Assembly (NCBI GenBank): GCA_030272155.1
Contig: CP126205.1
Span: 2,468,501 to 2,532,500 of the forward strand
Length of the DNA stretch: 64,000 nucleotides
Direction: 5' to 3'
Origin: Tetradesmus obliquus
Taxonomy: Eukaryota; Chlorophyta; Chlorophyceae; Sphaeropleales; Scenedesmaceae
Positions 12,310-25,200 of this stretch are shown here, in pieces. Made by a program: the position numbers and the translations under genes. Below the pieces are notes generated by a model. The model did not search any database. It worked only from the letters and a program-made list of their open reading frames with translations, and was not told the origin of the DNA. Each line of letters starts with the position of its first letter. The stretch's first letter is position 1.

Positions 12310-13103
12310 CAAGCATGCATGCTGTTGTGCTGCCGGCGGCAGGCAGGGCTGTCAGCAGCCCTGCACACAGCACGGCCAGGATGGCGCAGCATCGATCTTG
12401 ATTTTGTTAGTCTATTGAAAACTACGCGACAAGAACGTGTGCTGCATACATCAGCAAGAGAGCTTAGCATCTGGCGTTATAATCAGCCGTGGATCAATGC
12501 CCACACATGCAGTCCTCGTTGAGTGGAGCATGTAATGTAATGTAATGTAATGTAATGTAATGTAATGTAATGTAATGTAATGCAGCTGCCCACATGGCTC
12601 CATGCCGCTGCGATTGTGCTGTGCTGCTCACCTGCTGACTGTACTGCCACAGCTACCTCCACTTGCTCACGCCTGCTGGGCAATGTCCTCGATGATTTCT
12701 TAATGTGTATGGTGGCAACAACTCTCACTGCTTCGACACATCGTGCTATGCACAGTACTTCCACTGGTAGTGTCTGCCTGTGGGCGGACAGGCTACTGCT
12801 GCTGCCTGCCTGTGCAACTAGAGCTAGGCCTCTGCTTGCCGCTCTGGCCGCAGCTTGCAGCAGCTCTAAGCTTCCGCATGATGTATCAGAGGTGACGAGT
12901 AACTTGGGCCGCTGTTCAGCCTGCTGCTGGACTGTCGGAAAGGCTCGATACAGCCTCGGCTGCAGCTGGCCGAAGACTTGGGTGTCACCCTCAGCGAGAA
13001 TATGCAGTAAGTCGCGAACTTCCGTAGCAGTTATCCAGATGACGTTCTCCATGCTGCTTCGCTTGCTGTTCACTGTAGGAAGTCGCCACGCCTTAGAATT
13101 CAC
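9136..13103 (-). CDS. MYND-type zinc-finger protein, paralogue B
   Basis: Four exons: 13103-12632, 12360-11041, 10749-9648 and 9271-9136, totalling 3030 nt (1009 residues plus stop). The splice phases 1, 1 and 2 all agree, which strongly supports the model. Residues 1-925 are alanine/leucine/serine/glutamine-rich helical sequence with long homopolymer runs and no catalytic domain recognised. Blocks such as LLQPVLLQLLPHLQQV suggest helical repeats. The C-terminus (about 930-985) is a MYND finger: CNNPGC, then CNGC, YCCKAC and HKALC, giving all seven Cys and one His expected. MYND fingers bind proline-rich partner peptides; algal genomes carry many such proteins of unknown role. The finger is split by the last intron between GCKAA(R) and YCCKAC. 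The start ATG at 13103 is the first in frame; an internal ATG (MENVIW) 17 residues on is an alternative. Confidence 0.8.
11364..11421. repeat. (CTG)n microsatellite, poly-Gln on the minus strand
   Basis: About 19 uninterrupted CTG triplets within exon 2 of MYND paralogue B; the minus strand reads CAG and encodes a Gln run of similar length. A second, shorter run of the same kind is at 12267-12308, in the N-terminal part of the same exon. Confidence 0.9.
12531..12580. repeat. (TGTAA)10 pentanucleotide repeat
   Basis: Exactly ten perfect TGTAA units on the + strand, inside intron 1 (12361-12631) of MYND paralogue B, which is transcribed from the other strand (reading TTACA). TGTAA is the canonical chlorophyte polyadenylation signal, so on the + strand this is ten signals in a row. 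Confidence 0.95.
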
Positions 13104-14070
13104 AACTGACGGGCGTGAAGCACACTGCGTGTTTGCAAAATGACAAGTACAATACTGGTGAACGAGGCACTTGGTTGAGCAGCATCCTCTTCAGCGGTGT
13201 CGTCGTGACAAGCAGCAGTGCAGCATACATAAAAGTGCAAGCATGCATGCCAACCTTGGATGCATAACTCGCAAGGACTGTCTCACTGTCTCAGTGAGAC
13301 CTGGCCGTCGATTCTTGAAGGTGGAAGCTCGATATCAGCTGATCAAAGGCCCTGTTAGCATTAGGTGGACCTTGCCGTTGATGTTACCCCATGCCTGCTG
13401 TGGAGGAGCTGATTAATCAGCAGCAATAATAATATTATTATGACGACATGCTGTCACAGCAAAGTTGTACTGCATCATCTTTCTTGTGTTCTACAGCATA
13501 CTTATGCTGTCACGATCTCGATCTTTACTAATTGACCAACCCACCTCCCCCCTCTCTAGTTTAGAAGAGGGGCAGTAGCTGCCAGCAGTCAGGCAATGTC
13601 CGTGGTTGAGAACACCTGCCTGGAAGATACGTCCAGTATATCCAGTGATCAAGCATGCTCAAGGCCAGTTCACACCTGATGACAAGAACAATAGCATGAG
13701 AGGACGTCACACGTGCGACGCTACAAATCAGCGACCCAGCTGGCACAGCAGAACAAAGGGGCAGCTGCTGCAAACGAATTAGCACAGCAGCCGTTACATC
13801 TATACTGATAAGCACAGCAGCCCTTACCTCAAGCAGCCATACCAATCATCAATGAATGCACCATACAACTTGAACGCTGTCAACACGCACTGCGTTATGC
13901 ACGGTGCAGTACGTTCTGTGAAGCAATACGCAGTTGCCGCTCAGCGGCTGGCAGCGGTGCTGGTCCTCACTTGCCCAGTTGTACGGCAACCGCTTCGACC
14001 CCATAGGGTGGTTGGCTAATATTGCAGACTTGCCCCTCTACGAAACACCTCACAAAACCCAGCTGCTACA
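13104..14070. other. Spacer between dynein 3' end and MYND paralogue B 5' end
   Basis: No coding frame supported. It includes a short AT-rich palindromic tract (AATAATAATATTATTA, about 13425-13440). Both flanking genes run leftwards, so the right part should be the 3' UTR of the dynein gene and the left part the promoter of the MYND gene. Confidence 0.4.
13794..13798 (-). terminator. Possible poly(A) signal of the dynein gene
   Basis: TTACA on the + strand is TGTAA on the minus strand, the usual green-algal poly(A) signal, about 275 nt beyond the dynein stop. A pentamer occurs often by chance, so this is only a candidate. Confidence 0.3.
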
Positions 14071-14877
14071 CTAGTCAGCCAGCGACAGCATGAAAGCAAC
14101 GCCCCTGCGGATCCAGTGGTCCTGCGGCTGGTCACTTGGGATCATCAGCTCCATCACGAAGTTGGTGCTGTGCCCTGTGGTGGCCAGCACGCCGCGCCGC
14201 TCCGGGGTGCGGTACAGCGGGCACTCGTAGGCGGGGAATAGCCGCTGTTTGCTGGCCTCACAAGGTTGCAGCAGCATCAGCGGCGCCTGAGAGAACAGCA
14301 CCTGCAGGAGAGGAGCAACAAAAGCAACAACAGCACACAGTGATTGAGGACCAATCTTGAACAGATCCGTACTGGGTCCTGTACACCGGTTGTGACTGTT
14401 GCACCAGCCAGCCCTACTACGCTTTTAATACCAACAAACAAAGATGCTGAGTCCAGCTGCACCCTCCTACCCAACCCACCTGGGGCTCCGACGCTGCCAG
14501 CATGCCTGTGCTGCTGTCCCAGCGCGCCCCCTCCACAAACATGCCGCTGACATACGCTGACGTACACCAGCCAAGACACGTGTTTAACCCTGATATCACT
14601 CTGATACACAACCACACTGCTGCAAATCAATACGTGCACATAGCCACACCCACCTTGGGCTCAGACTCTGCAAGCATGCCGGTGCTGCTGTCCCAGCGCG
14701 CCCCCTCCACAAACATGCCGCTGACGTATGCACCCCCTTCAGCCGGCGGCTGTGTTGGCTCAGGGCCGGGCGGCAGGCAGGAGTAGTCAAAGGTGATGGC
14801 GTCGATGGGGATGCGGCAGCGGCGCGCGTAGTTCTGCTTCACGCCTGCAAGCGAAGCACATGCAAGGGTCAGAACAT

Positions 14878-14911
<34 letters not shown>

Positions 14912-16224
14912 CAATGCACTTGATGCAAACTTTACTGGACCCCAACACAGGAGCCCCAGTGCTGAACATTGCAGTTTGCTGTCAGAGACAATCCCCACCT
15001 GTCAGGAAGGCATGTGTGAAAGAAGCTGCTGATCTAGATAACCCGCAGCACACTGAGAAACATGCACTTGATGCAAACCCAAACACAAAGGTTTAAGTGC
15101 AAAAGGTCTGCTATCACAGCCAAGACTCACCTGTCAGGAAGGCGTGTGTAAAGTAGAAGCCGCTGATCCAGAACACCGCCGGGGGCCCGTGCTCCAGCCA
15201 GCCGTCCAGCATCTCCAGGCGTGCCTCCAGGTCAGCCATGTAGCTGCCCAGCGGCTTCACGCTGGGGTAGCTGGCTGCCATCCATGAGGCAGGCACCCTG
15301 CAGCAATGCGGCACAATTGTGTGGGTGATGGGGCAGCATTGGGCAGTGAGACAGTACATATAAACTTGCAGAATTAATTGCTGCCCAGCGGCTTCACGCT
15401 GGGGTAGCTGGCCGACATCCATGAGGCAGGCACCCTGCGGCAGTTGTGACAAGAATGGCGGGCGGCAGGATGGAGCAGTGCAGTTGTACAATTTGCCGAA
15501 GCACTTGAGTTCCTGAGCAGCATCATACGGGGGTAGCTGGCTGCCATCCACGCAGCAGTCACCCTGCAGTATGGTGCAACTGGGCATCTAAAGCTCCAGC
15601 AGTCAGCGGTTGATGCTAGTCACTAAAGCTCAACTGCGCATGACTTGGAGCACCATAATCGGCTCTCAGCCCCTCAACATGCGCCTACCAGCTGCAAGGC
15701 ACGCTTCAGCAGCTGGCGCACCATTGATGAGTGCAGTCAGGAGCTCACCTGTTGTCATACATTGCAGCAGCCACCTTCTCCAGGTCGTCCGACATCAGCA
15801 CCTGGCCTGCAAACACAAAGCAACAACCACCACCTCCTTGTCAGCTGCGCCTACGCCTGGCTAACAAGCTAGGCTTCATCTTTCAGTTCATCACAAAGCA
15901 GCAAGTTCACACAATGGAACGCTCCAAAGCAGTTGCCGCATTCAGCATTCAGAAGGCAGCAGTCATCCGCCAGCAGCCCGCTCACCCTTGATGGCCTTCT
16001 GCAGCTGCACCAGGCTGCTGTGCATGGTCACGATCAGCCTGTTGAAGCGCACCAGCTCCTGGCACAGCACCGTGTTGAGCGACTCGTGGTAGTCCACAGG
16101 GTACCTGGTGCAGCAGCAGCAGCAGCAGCAGTGCACTGCACTTAGTAACAAACAATTTCACATAGGGCAAGGTGGCACAGCAGCGTGTTGAGCGACTTGT
16201 GGTAATTCACTGGGTACCTGATGT

Positions 16225-16268
<44 letters not shown>

Positions 16269-19200
16269 AGTTGGAGCAAAGTAAGAGCAACGCAAGCCAG
16301 GACCCACATGTAACTGTCCTTTCTCAAGATAAGAGGGTGTCATGATCATGGGTCATGACCCACATGTAACTCTCCTCTCTCAAAAGTGCACACGAAGCAA
16401 GATGGTTTCAGCACCATATGTCGGCATCAGCCAGTGCGCAGGTGCACACCTCAGCGCACCTCAGCATACTTCTAAGCCGACAGCTCTACACATGCTGCTT
16501 ACTTGTATCGTGCAGCCTCAATGTCAAAGGGTGCCCGCAGCCGTCCATCAAGCTCTGCAGCCAGCTGCAGCAGCAGCGCGTCCCTGCTGGCTGCCGCGTT
16601 GCCGCCACCCGATCCACTGGCGCCGCCGCCTTGTGATGAGAGCAGGCTGTCTAGCAGCAGGTTAGTCTCCTGCTGGTCTTTGGTGATGTCTGCATTAGGG
16701 TGCAGCCCATATACCTGCATGGTGAAACCAGCACACCAGTCAGCGAAGCATGTTGAGGGGACAGCAGGCTGTCTAGCAGCAGTTTGGTCTCCTGCTGGTC
16801 CTTGGTGATGTCTGCATTGGGGTGCAGCCCATACACCTGCATGCACATACAATATACACACAAGCAGCACAGCAGCGTGCCTCAAGTGGCGTATTGCGAA
16901 GGCTGTTCCGAGTGGCGTGGTGGCGCTGCACGATATGCACGCCTGACAGCTGGACCAAGTCACCTTGCAACAAGCTATATGCATGTTGACAACAGCGTGC
17001 TGGGCCCCTGGGCGCGATGCATGCATCTGGCTTCATTGCCACCCACATCTCATGCCTCACGGCTCATCATGGTGCTTTTGCCCAACCTTCACTAGCTGCA
17101 CAGTGGCACACTCTGTCAGCTCCAACCCACCTCTGGCGGCGCTGCTGCAGGCAGTCCCCGGATGAAGCTGATGTAACCCTCAATGGGGACCTCACTGGGC
17201 GCGCAGTACTGCTCACAGCCAGGCGCACATGACACAACACAACAGCATGCTATGCCGCCTCACCTCTGGCGGCGCTGCTGCAGGCAATCCCCGGATGAAG
17301 CTTATGTAGCTGTCAATGGGACCCTCGCTCGGCGCGCAGTACTGCTCGCAGCCGGGCGCAGGGCTGAAGGCGTAGCCCTCCTCAAAGATTGACTCGTTGT
17401 AGAAGATCTCCAGCAGTGAGGCCAGCGTGCGGCGGTCGTGCGCGTCTGTTACGCGGCCGCCGTAGTTGCACTCGCCAGTCAAGTACCGCAGCGCCTGCGC
17501 AGCGGTGGCATCAGACTTGTTAAGGTGTGTGGTAAGCAGGCGCTGGTGACGTGCATGCAGTGCTGCATGTGTGCAACCCCTGAACCACTTTTGGAGGTTG
17601 CGGCTTTTGGTGCATCAGCACTCCAACCTGCTGCAGCAAAATACAACCTGCTATTGCAAGCCTGCTGCGCCTCAGTACCACTCACCACCAGCGGCATGGT
17701 GTCTGGCGACTCGTTGAGGAACATGAGCAGCTGCCGCGCACTGATGGAGAAGTCTGGCGCTGAGAACTGGTACGGCACGTTCCAGCCCAGTGGGCCAAAC
17801 TTCAGCCGCTCCTGCAAATCCAAAAGCAGCGCATGCACAAAAACCATGGACAGGCTGCAGCACAGGCTTTTCCTTCATGGCAGCTGACAGTCCGTCAGTC
17901 TTACTGTAGAACATACTAGGACCTGTATGCTATGTGCTACGTGTGTATCCAAGCAAGCAGTGCAAACAGCAGCAAGCACAGTCAATTGTGATCAACCGCA
18001 CCTGCACCGACGCGTGGAAGAAGCACAGTCCGAACAGCAGCTTCTTGAACTCCCCTGGCCGTTGGCAGCCGCCAAAGAAGGAGGGGTCGCTGATGGGATC
18101 CGTCAGGTAGCTGCCGAGCAGGTTCTGCAAGAAAATACACACGTATGGGGCGGACCAGCAGCGGCAAATCTGTTTTAGCAGCCAGCAGCAAACCCCACAG
18201 ATGCTCTGCAAACTGTCACGCACTCACATCTCATCAGGTGCTGCTGCAAGCACTGCTGCTGGTTTAATTTTGCTTGCAGCACATTGAACAGCCATCACCC
18301 TACCTGCTGCAAGCCCTTGGGAGGGTCATTCGTCATCTTGATGCACACCTAGGTCACCCAGTGCAGCTGCTGCCTGATCCCTTGCTGCCTTCACAATGTT
18401 TCTGTAGGTAACCTTACCTGCTGCAAGCCTTTGGATGGTCATTCGTCATCTTGGTGCCGTTCTGCAGCTGCAGCCCTTAATCTTTCAATCATATCTGCAT
18501 GCTTACATGCACCTAGCTTGCCATGTGCAGCTGCAAGCACAGCTGCTGCAATGCAACCAATCATCAGTTTACCTGCCGCAAGCCCTTGGGAGGGTCATTG
18601 GTCATCTTAATGCCGTTCTGCAGCACCGACACAGGGAACTCGTGGCTGGGGTAGCTGGACAGCCACAGCCTGAACCCTGGGTTTGTGTTTTCGGCGCTTA
18701 AACCCTCGCAGATGCGCTCCAGCGTGGGCATCCAGGATGCCGCCAGGTGGCAGTTCTGCAGCACCACCCAGCCACCGCGGGCTTGTGCTGCCTCAATGAG
18801 CTTGGAGGCCTTGGGGCCCTGGCCCTGGCCCAGCGAGATGCTGTCAACCTGGAAGAAAACAGAGCACATACAATGCACGGCAGGAACAATATCACAGCTT
18901 TGAGTGGTTCTAACTGACAGCAGCATTTGTGCTCACATTGGTTGACATGTCGGCTGTTCAGGCTAAAGCAGCAACCAGAACACAGTCACACACCTTTGAA
19001 AACGCTCACGAAGCTGCAGGACAGCAAGCAAAGGCAGCTGCAATAGAATCGCAGGCATCAGCAGCCACCGCCCAAACCACGCGCACCTGCACCTTCAGCC
19101 CCTCCGCATACTTCAACAGCATGCTCATCGGGTCGCTGCCCGGCGACAGCACGAAGATCAGCGGCGTTGTTGCAGTACTGTCTTTAAAGCAGCGGTCAAT

Positions 19201-22200
19201 GTCCAGCGGCGGCGGCTCCACAAAGCGAGGCCCCATCGTGGCTTTCACAAACTCGCTGATGGCTGTGGTGAGCTTGTCGGGCCGCAGCACGCGCAGCAGC
19301 AGCAGGCGCTGGAAGGCGTCCAGTTTTAAGGGCCAGGGGTGAGGTAGCGGAGCTGACACAGGGTCTGCTGCGTCATACACAACCTGCAGAAACGATGCCG
19401 CATCAAGGTAACAGCGGTCAATGGTTTGGCCCGACTAGCGTAGAGGGTAGAGGGTGCGCTGCGGCTGTTGCTGGTTGTGGTGCAAGACAGGCCATCATGT
19501 TGCCCAGAAGCACCGGTGCTGATACCAGCCCTTCTCATTGAAGCTGCCTGCCTGCTCCTCCCCAAACAGCCCGGCATGTCGCTGGAGAGCCGCACCGGCT
19601 CACCCAAAACCTTGGCAGGCATCAAAGGCACTCCGCTAAACATACTAGCACCAGCCCTTACCTTGAAGCTGGCTGGGTCCTCCCTGAAACCGGCCTCCAG
19701 CCCATCAAAGCCTGGCACGTCATTAGACAGCCGCACCAGCTCGCCCCACAGCTTGTCGCTCAGCCAGCTGCAAGGGTTGGCAGGTGGATCAGAGCTGCCA
19801 ATGCCACCTGCATTAATTTAAGAGTGGCACACGCAAACACAAACTGTGTCAATGCGATTAATTTAAGAGTGGCACACGCAATACTGTGCCAGTGAAAGCA
19901 GGTGGGCCAGCGTGGAACAAAAGGTCACCGTCGTCGACGCTGAACTGGTGGTGGTCTGCTGCTGCTGCAACTTATGTACAGTAGGTGTGACAAACTGCCT
20001 CTCCTCACCTGTGAGCAGGAAGCGCAGCTGGCTCCAGTCCAGGCTCTTGGCGATGTGTGCCTTGAGGTGCACCGTCATCAGGAACGCAAACAGCAGCTTG
20101 TCCTTCTCAAACAGGCTGCGGCACACCTGCAGGGCAGCAAGTACATCGCAGGCAGCAGCAGTAGCAGCATCAGCCGCATGGTCAACTCTGCACTCAGTCT
20201 GTCAGGTGTGCGCCGCACAAATGCACAAGGGCAGCTCCGGGCGAGGCATTGTCTCCCTCTGCTGTGGTCATGGCAGCCTTGACCGAGCCCACATCTAGAT
20301 GCAGTGCTCACCTGCACGTACAGGCTGTACTGGAAGTGTGCCACCAACTTGTCGATGCGCTTGCCAAGATCTCGCGCCTTGTCTGCTTTTGCCAGCGTGT
20401 CCTCAAACAGCGCCACAAACCATGCCAGGCTGTACTGGTACATTGGCTCAATGGACGCCAGCTCGCTGATCACGAAGAATAACGCTGACACCACCTGGGC
20501 CACGGGCTTGTAGCCTGCAGTGTTTCAGAGAAGGGTGGGGTCAGGTGAGGTGAGGTGCAGCACGCTCAGTCAGTCGGGTGCTACCTGCCAGCCAGTTATG
20601 GGCTTGTAGACGGCAGCAGGAATAAAAGCATGACGGCCAGTCAGCAAAGTACCGCAGCAGTCCAGCCAGTACCACTTATCAGGAAAAGAGTAGCGCATTC
20701 CACACAAAACAGCACCATACCCACCCGCGCGTGCCTCGTCAATTTTCTTTTCCGTGCGCTCTGCGACCTGCTGCTTGTGGCTGATCTCCACCGACAGCGC
20801 CTTGCTGCTGCTGATCACGTTGATGGCGGTCTCGTCCTCCAGGATGTTGCCCTCGCTGGTGGACAGCACAGCAATTATCTTGTCCTGCAGCACACAGAGG
20901 AACAGGTGGCAGCATATATTCACATACGCATGAATAGGCCATGCAGCAGCACCCATATTTTACTGCGAATGTCGCCACTAGTGGAGCAGACTGCAACATC
21001 TGGTGTAAACTGAGGCATCAACCGCAACTGCACCTCGACCTCCTTGGTGTGCGTTCACTGCTCCAGCCAGCGCCAGGCGTGCCTTCTCCTCGTCCAGCTC
21101 GGGCCACACCACAGAGCCCACTGGGTGCGGCACCATCATGAGCTAAGCAGCCCGCGCAACCCCAAGATGCCCTAAACGCTGAAGGCCTTGCTTTCCTCCC
21201 ACCTCGATCTCCTTGAGCTGCCGCGCATTCTCAGCACCCGCCAGCACCAGGCGCGCCTTCTCTTCTTCCAGCTCGGGCTGCTCCTGCGCCACCACCGTGC
21301 CCAGCAGCTGGTCCTCCAGGCCCTCGCGCGTGATGCCAAAGTTGAGCAGCGCCACCTGCAGCAGCAGCAGCGGCAGCAGCAGCAGCAGCAGCAGCTTGTG
21401 AATGTGGTTGTGTGAGAGACAGAGCCACCACGGTGCCCAGCAGCTGGTCCTCAGGGCCCTTACGCGTAATGCCAAAGTTGAGCAGCGCCACCTGCAGCAG
21501 CAGCAGCAGCAGCAGCAATGGCTTGTGAATGTGGTTGTGGGAGGGATAGAGCCACCACCGTGCCCAGCAGCTGGTCCTCAAGGCCCTCGCGTGTGATGCC
21601 AAAGTTGAGCAGCGCCACCTGCAGCCTTCAGCAGTATCGGCATGGGTTTATTGCGGCTTTGAAGCAGAGCTCGTCACGTGTGTCAGATGTAGCATGCTCT
21701 ATTGGCAAGCATCGCAGGGTGTTTAAACACACAGGTTGTGCATGCCTACTTCTTCCCTGCACTTCCTACCCGCCAGCTGGTCCGGCACCTCAGAAATGCC
21801 CTGTACGGCAGGGTTTGGGGTTTGCAGCACAGCTTCAACCTCCTGCTGCGCACCTTGACGCTGACTTCAGGCAGGTAGTGCGGGTTGCGCAGCTTGGTGG
21901 TCATGAACAGCCGGAAGCTGCTGCTGTACTCCAGCGTGGCGTCACCCAGACGAATGCAGTTCACGCCACCCTGCAGCACACACCAGCCAACCGTTTGCCA
22001 ACGTGCTCAAGCACTGTGACACACTGCCATGACAGCATTGAGGCAGGTATGCACAGCAATAGGCATGCTTGATGCTAGGATGTTTGATGCGTGGTGGCAT
22101 GTTCAGGGCACTCCAGGGTAAACTGCAGCGCACCTGCTTGAAGATGGCCTTCAGCAGCAGGGGCTCCAGCACTGGGTCCAGCTCCTCGCCCACATCCTGC

Positions 22201-25200
22201 AATAAGCGGGAGCACACGCAGCAGGACATGCACAGCTTCATGCTGACGTTTTCTGGTTTTCACGGCCGCAGCAAGTAGCTGCAGGTTTCTAGCAGCCTGC
22301 AGTGCCGGCAGCGCCCGATCTGTCACAAACCGCTCAAGGCATTTGTTGAGCCAATTCAGGTTGCATGTTCGCCCAGAGAGCTGTGCACAGCTGGCACAGT
22401 TCACACCAACATTGATGCAAGCTTCGCACCTCAATGAGTACCGGGAAGCCAAACTGCACCGCATTCTCCAGCTGGCGCATGTAGGTGTCGGGGCCGCCTG
22501 ACAGCTTGACCACCTCCAGCTGGTGCTTCTTCTCCATGGTCTTCACCCACTTGTTGGCTTGGCCCTGCACAGCACAAAGCACAGCAGCTTGCACTGAGCA
22601 ACAGCAGCGCCACAAGCTGGCCAAAAGAGAAGCCACTGCCCATTCATGTTAGTGCAGTCAGGCACTGCAACAGGAGATGCGGAAATTAGAGATGCGGAAA
22701 TTAAAAGGCAGTGTAAAATCATCAAGAGAAACTGTCTATTTCTGTAGTGTACCCACGCACCTGTGGGTCGATCATGAGCGGCCATCGCCGTGTCTTGCTG
22801 ATGATGATGGCGTTGTCAATGCTGAGGGAGTCATTTGGCAGGCCGTCCAGCAGCCAGCTGCGGATGGTCACCGGCTCTCCCAGCACACCCACCAGCCTGA
22901 AGTTGGCACTGCAGGGAATGGAGGCAGACCTGCAGCATGACAAACAAACAGATGCACACACATAAGCGTAAGAGAGGCAGCTGTGGATGGGGACCGGCTC
23001 TCCCAGCACTCCCACCAGCCCAAAGTTGGCGCTGCAGGAAATGGAGGCAGACCTACAGCAAAGGCAAGACAACAGCACACACAGAATATTGCAAGCAGGG
23101 GATACCAGACTGCATGCAGACAACTACCAAATGCTGAGCTCCATGCTCGTGCTGAATAGACAGTTGCAAAGACAAGCAAAGGCTTGTTTGCCAGTCCGCA
23201 CCTGCACCGCTCGACCCACTGGTTGATGGCCCGCTCCCTGTACGCAGCTGTGAACGGCCCCAGGTATGCAATACAACCTGCCGACAGCAGCACATCTCCA
23301 GTTAGATGCGTATAATCTGCAGCCAGCTTCTTGGCCACCTCCTGCCAGCGTGTCTTCTCCCCTCCAAGGCCTCCGATGAGCTTTGTGGCTCGCTCCAGCT
23401 TCTTCTGGCACAGGCTGACCTCTTCTTCAAGTTGCTGCTTGCGGGCCTGCAGGGAGACATGAAAAAGCCGTTAGCAGGGTCTCAGCAATAAAGCTGTGCG
23501 CTGTACCACAGTCTGCAGCACATCTTGAGCTTTGCAGCAGCCACACTGACTGCAAACACAAGCTACAGCTGATATTTCAAGCCAGAACCACTAAATTTTG
23601 CTTTCTTTGCCGCACCTGCATTGCTGCCAGCTTGTCATTCAGCGCATTCAGCGCTGCCACTACTGCTGCCAGCTCAGCCTTCTTTGCTGCCAGGCCCTCC
23701 ATGAGCGTGCCGTACTCCGCCTCCGCCTGCTGCAGCGCCGCCTTCTTGGGTGCAACAACCTTGGCCACCCTGGCGCAGGAACAATAGCACATAGTGCCAC
23801 AAGTTATCAGCAAACCAAAAACGGTTTGAGATTACATTGCATGTGCATTTCAGATTGCTGTACTCCGCCTCTGCCTCCTGCAGCGCTGCCTTTGTAAGCG
23901 CAACAACCTGGGCCACCCTGGTGGAAACAGTAGCAACGCACATTGAGTAATCAGCGCTACAACCACCAAGCTCAGCACCGTATTGTTTTCTTCCAGGAGC
24001 TTATCAATGTGCCAGGACTGCTGTGCAGTTGTCCCGCACAAGGAAATTGGGTAGCACTTGCGATGCAGCTGCAGCAATGATTCTGCCAAAGGTTACACTG
24101 ACGGCCAGTGGGCGCCCTCAGCTGCTTGCCAGCGAGATCGAGAGGCTGCTGCTGGACAACAACCACGTCATGAGTCACCAACTGCAGTGACACTCACTTG
24201 TCGTACGCCTCCATTGCCCGCACCCAGCAGCACAGCCCGTACGCAGCCTTGCTGGCCTTCTTCACTGTCTCAGCAGCAAACTCGGGCCTGTCCAAATACG
24301 GCCGCACAGCCACGATGCATGCTGGCGGGATGTGGTCCTTGTCATATTCTTGCAGCTGCGACATGAAGGTGGAGTCACCTAGCAAGGCCTGACTGGGGCC
24401 CCAGTAGTCGTCAATCTTCTTGGTGGGATTGACGGGGTCATTCACCTGCAGGTAAGTGAGGCATGTGGTGATGTTGAATGTGAAATTGACGAGCTGATGT
24501 TGAGTGTGAATTTGACCAGCTGACAGCACCCTGCCACATCAAGCGGCCAGTATTCGCTGATCTTCTTGGTGGTGTTGGCAGGGTCGTTCAACTGCAGGCA
24601 AGTCAGAAGTCAAGCATGTTTGCATGTGGATGGCAAGAATGCGCCGACTACCAAGCTGATGGTACCTTGGTGTATCCTGTGCCCTGCTGCGTCCTCAACC
24701 TGGTACCGCTTTCACGCAATGCCTCGTGCAGGGCAGCAGCCATGTTCACCTTCTTCGCCTTCACGTTGAGCAGTTGACAGCCAGCCCAGATCACGCTACA
24801 CCCATTGCACCAAGCACAGAACAGGTTTGACACTGCCGCTTGCTGCAGCTGAATGCCATACGCTCGTCCTGCTGCATCATCCACCTAGCGGCTCAAGTAA
24901 GCAAGAAGAGTATTGCAGCAGCCCTGCTCACCTTCTTTGGCTTGATGTTGAGCAGCTGGCAGACTGCCTCCGTGGTGACTTTCACGAGGCCCAGTCACAT
25001 AAAGCACATGAGGCAATCCGAGCTGCTGCTAGCTGCAATTGACGCCATACCTACACCCTGCTGCATCCGCATCTTGCAATTCACCACCCCAACCAGCACC
25101 GCAGCAGCCCTGCTCACCTTCTTGGGTTTGACGTTCAGCAGCTGGCAGACCGCCTCCATGGTGACCTTCACGGGGCCGGGCGGGTTCTTCATGCTGCGCA

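Larger units (their letters stand above)
14071..23202 (-). other. Dynein AAA5, AAA6 and C-terminal domain
   Basis: AAA5 includes [20 protein letters not shown] and MIDPQ (22930-22763) and [20 protein letters not shown] (21970-21856). AAA6 follows with [20 protein letters not shown] and [19 protein letters not shown] (18849-18572), then [16 protein letters not shown] (17495-17266). The C-terminal domain (16714-14071), characteristic of axonemal heavy chains, holds [16 protein letters not shown] and [20 protein letters not shown]. Confidence 0.88.
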
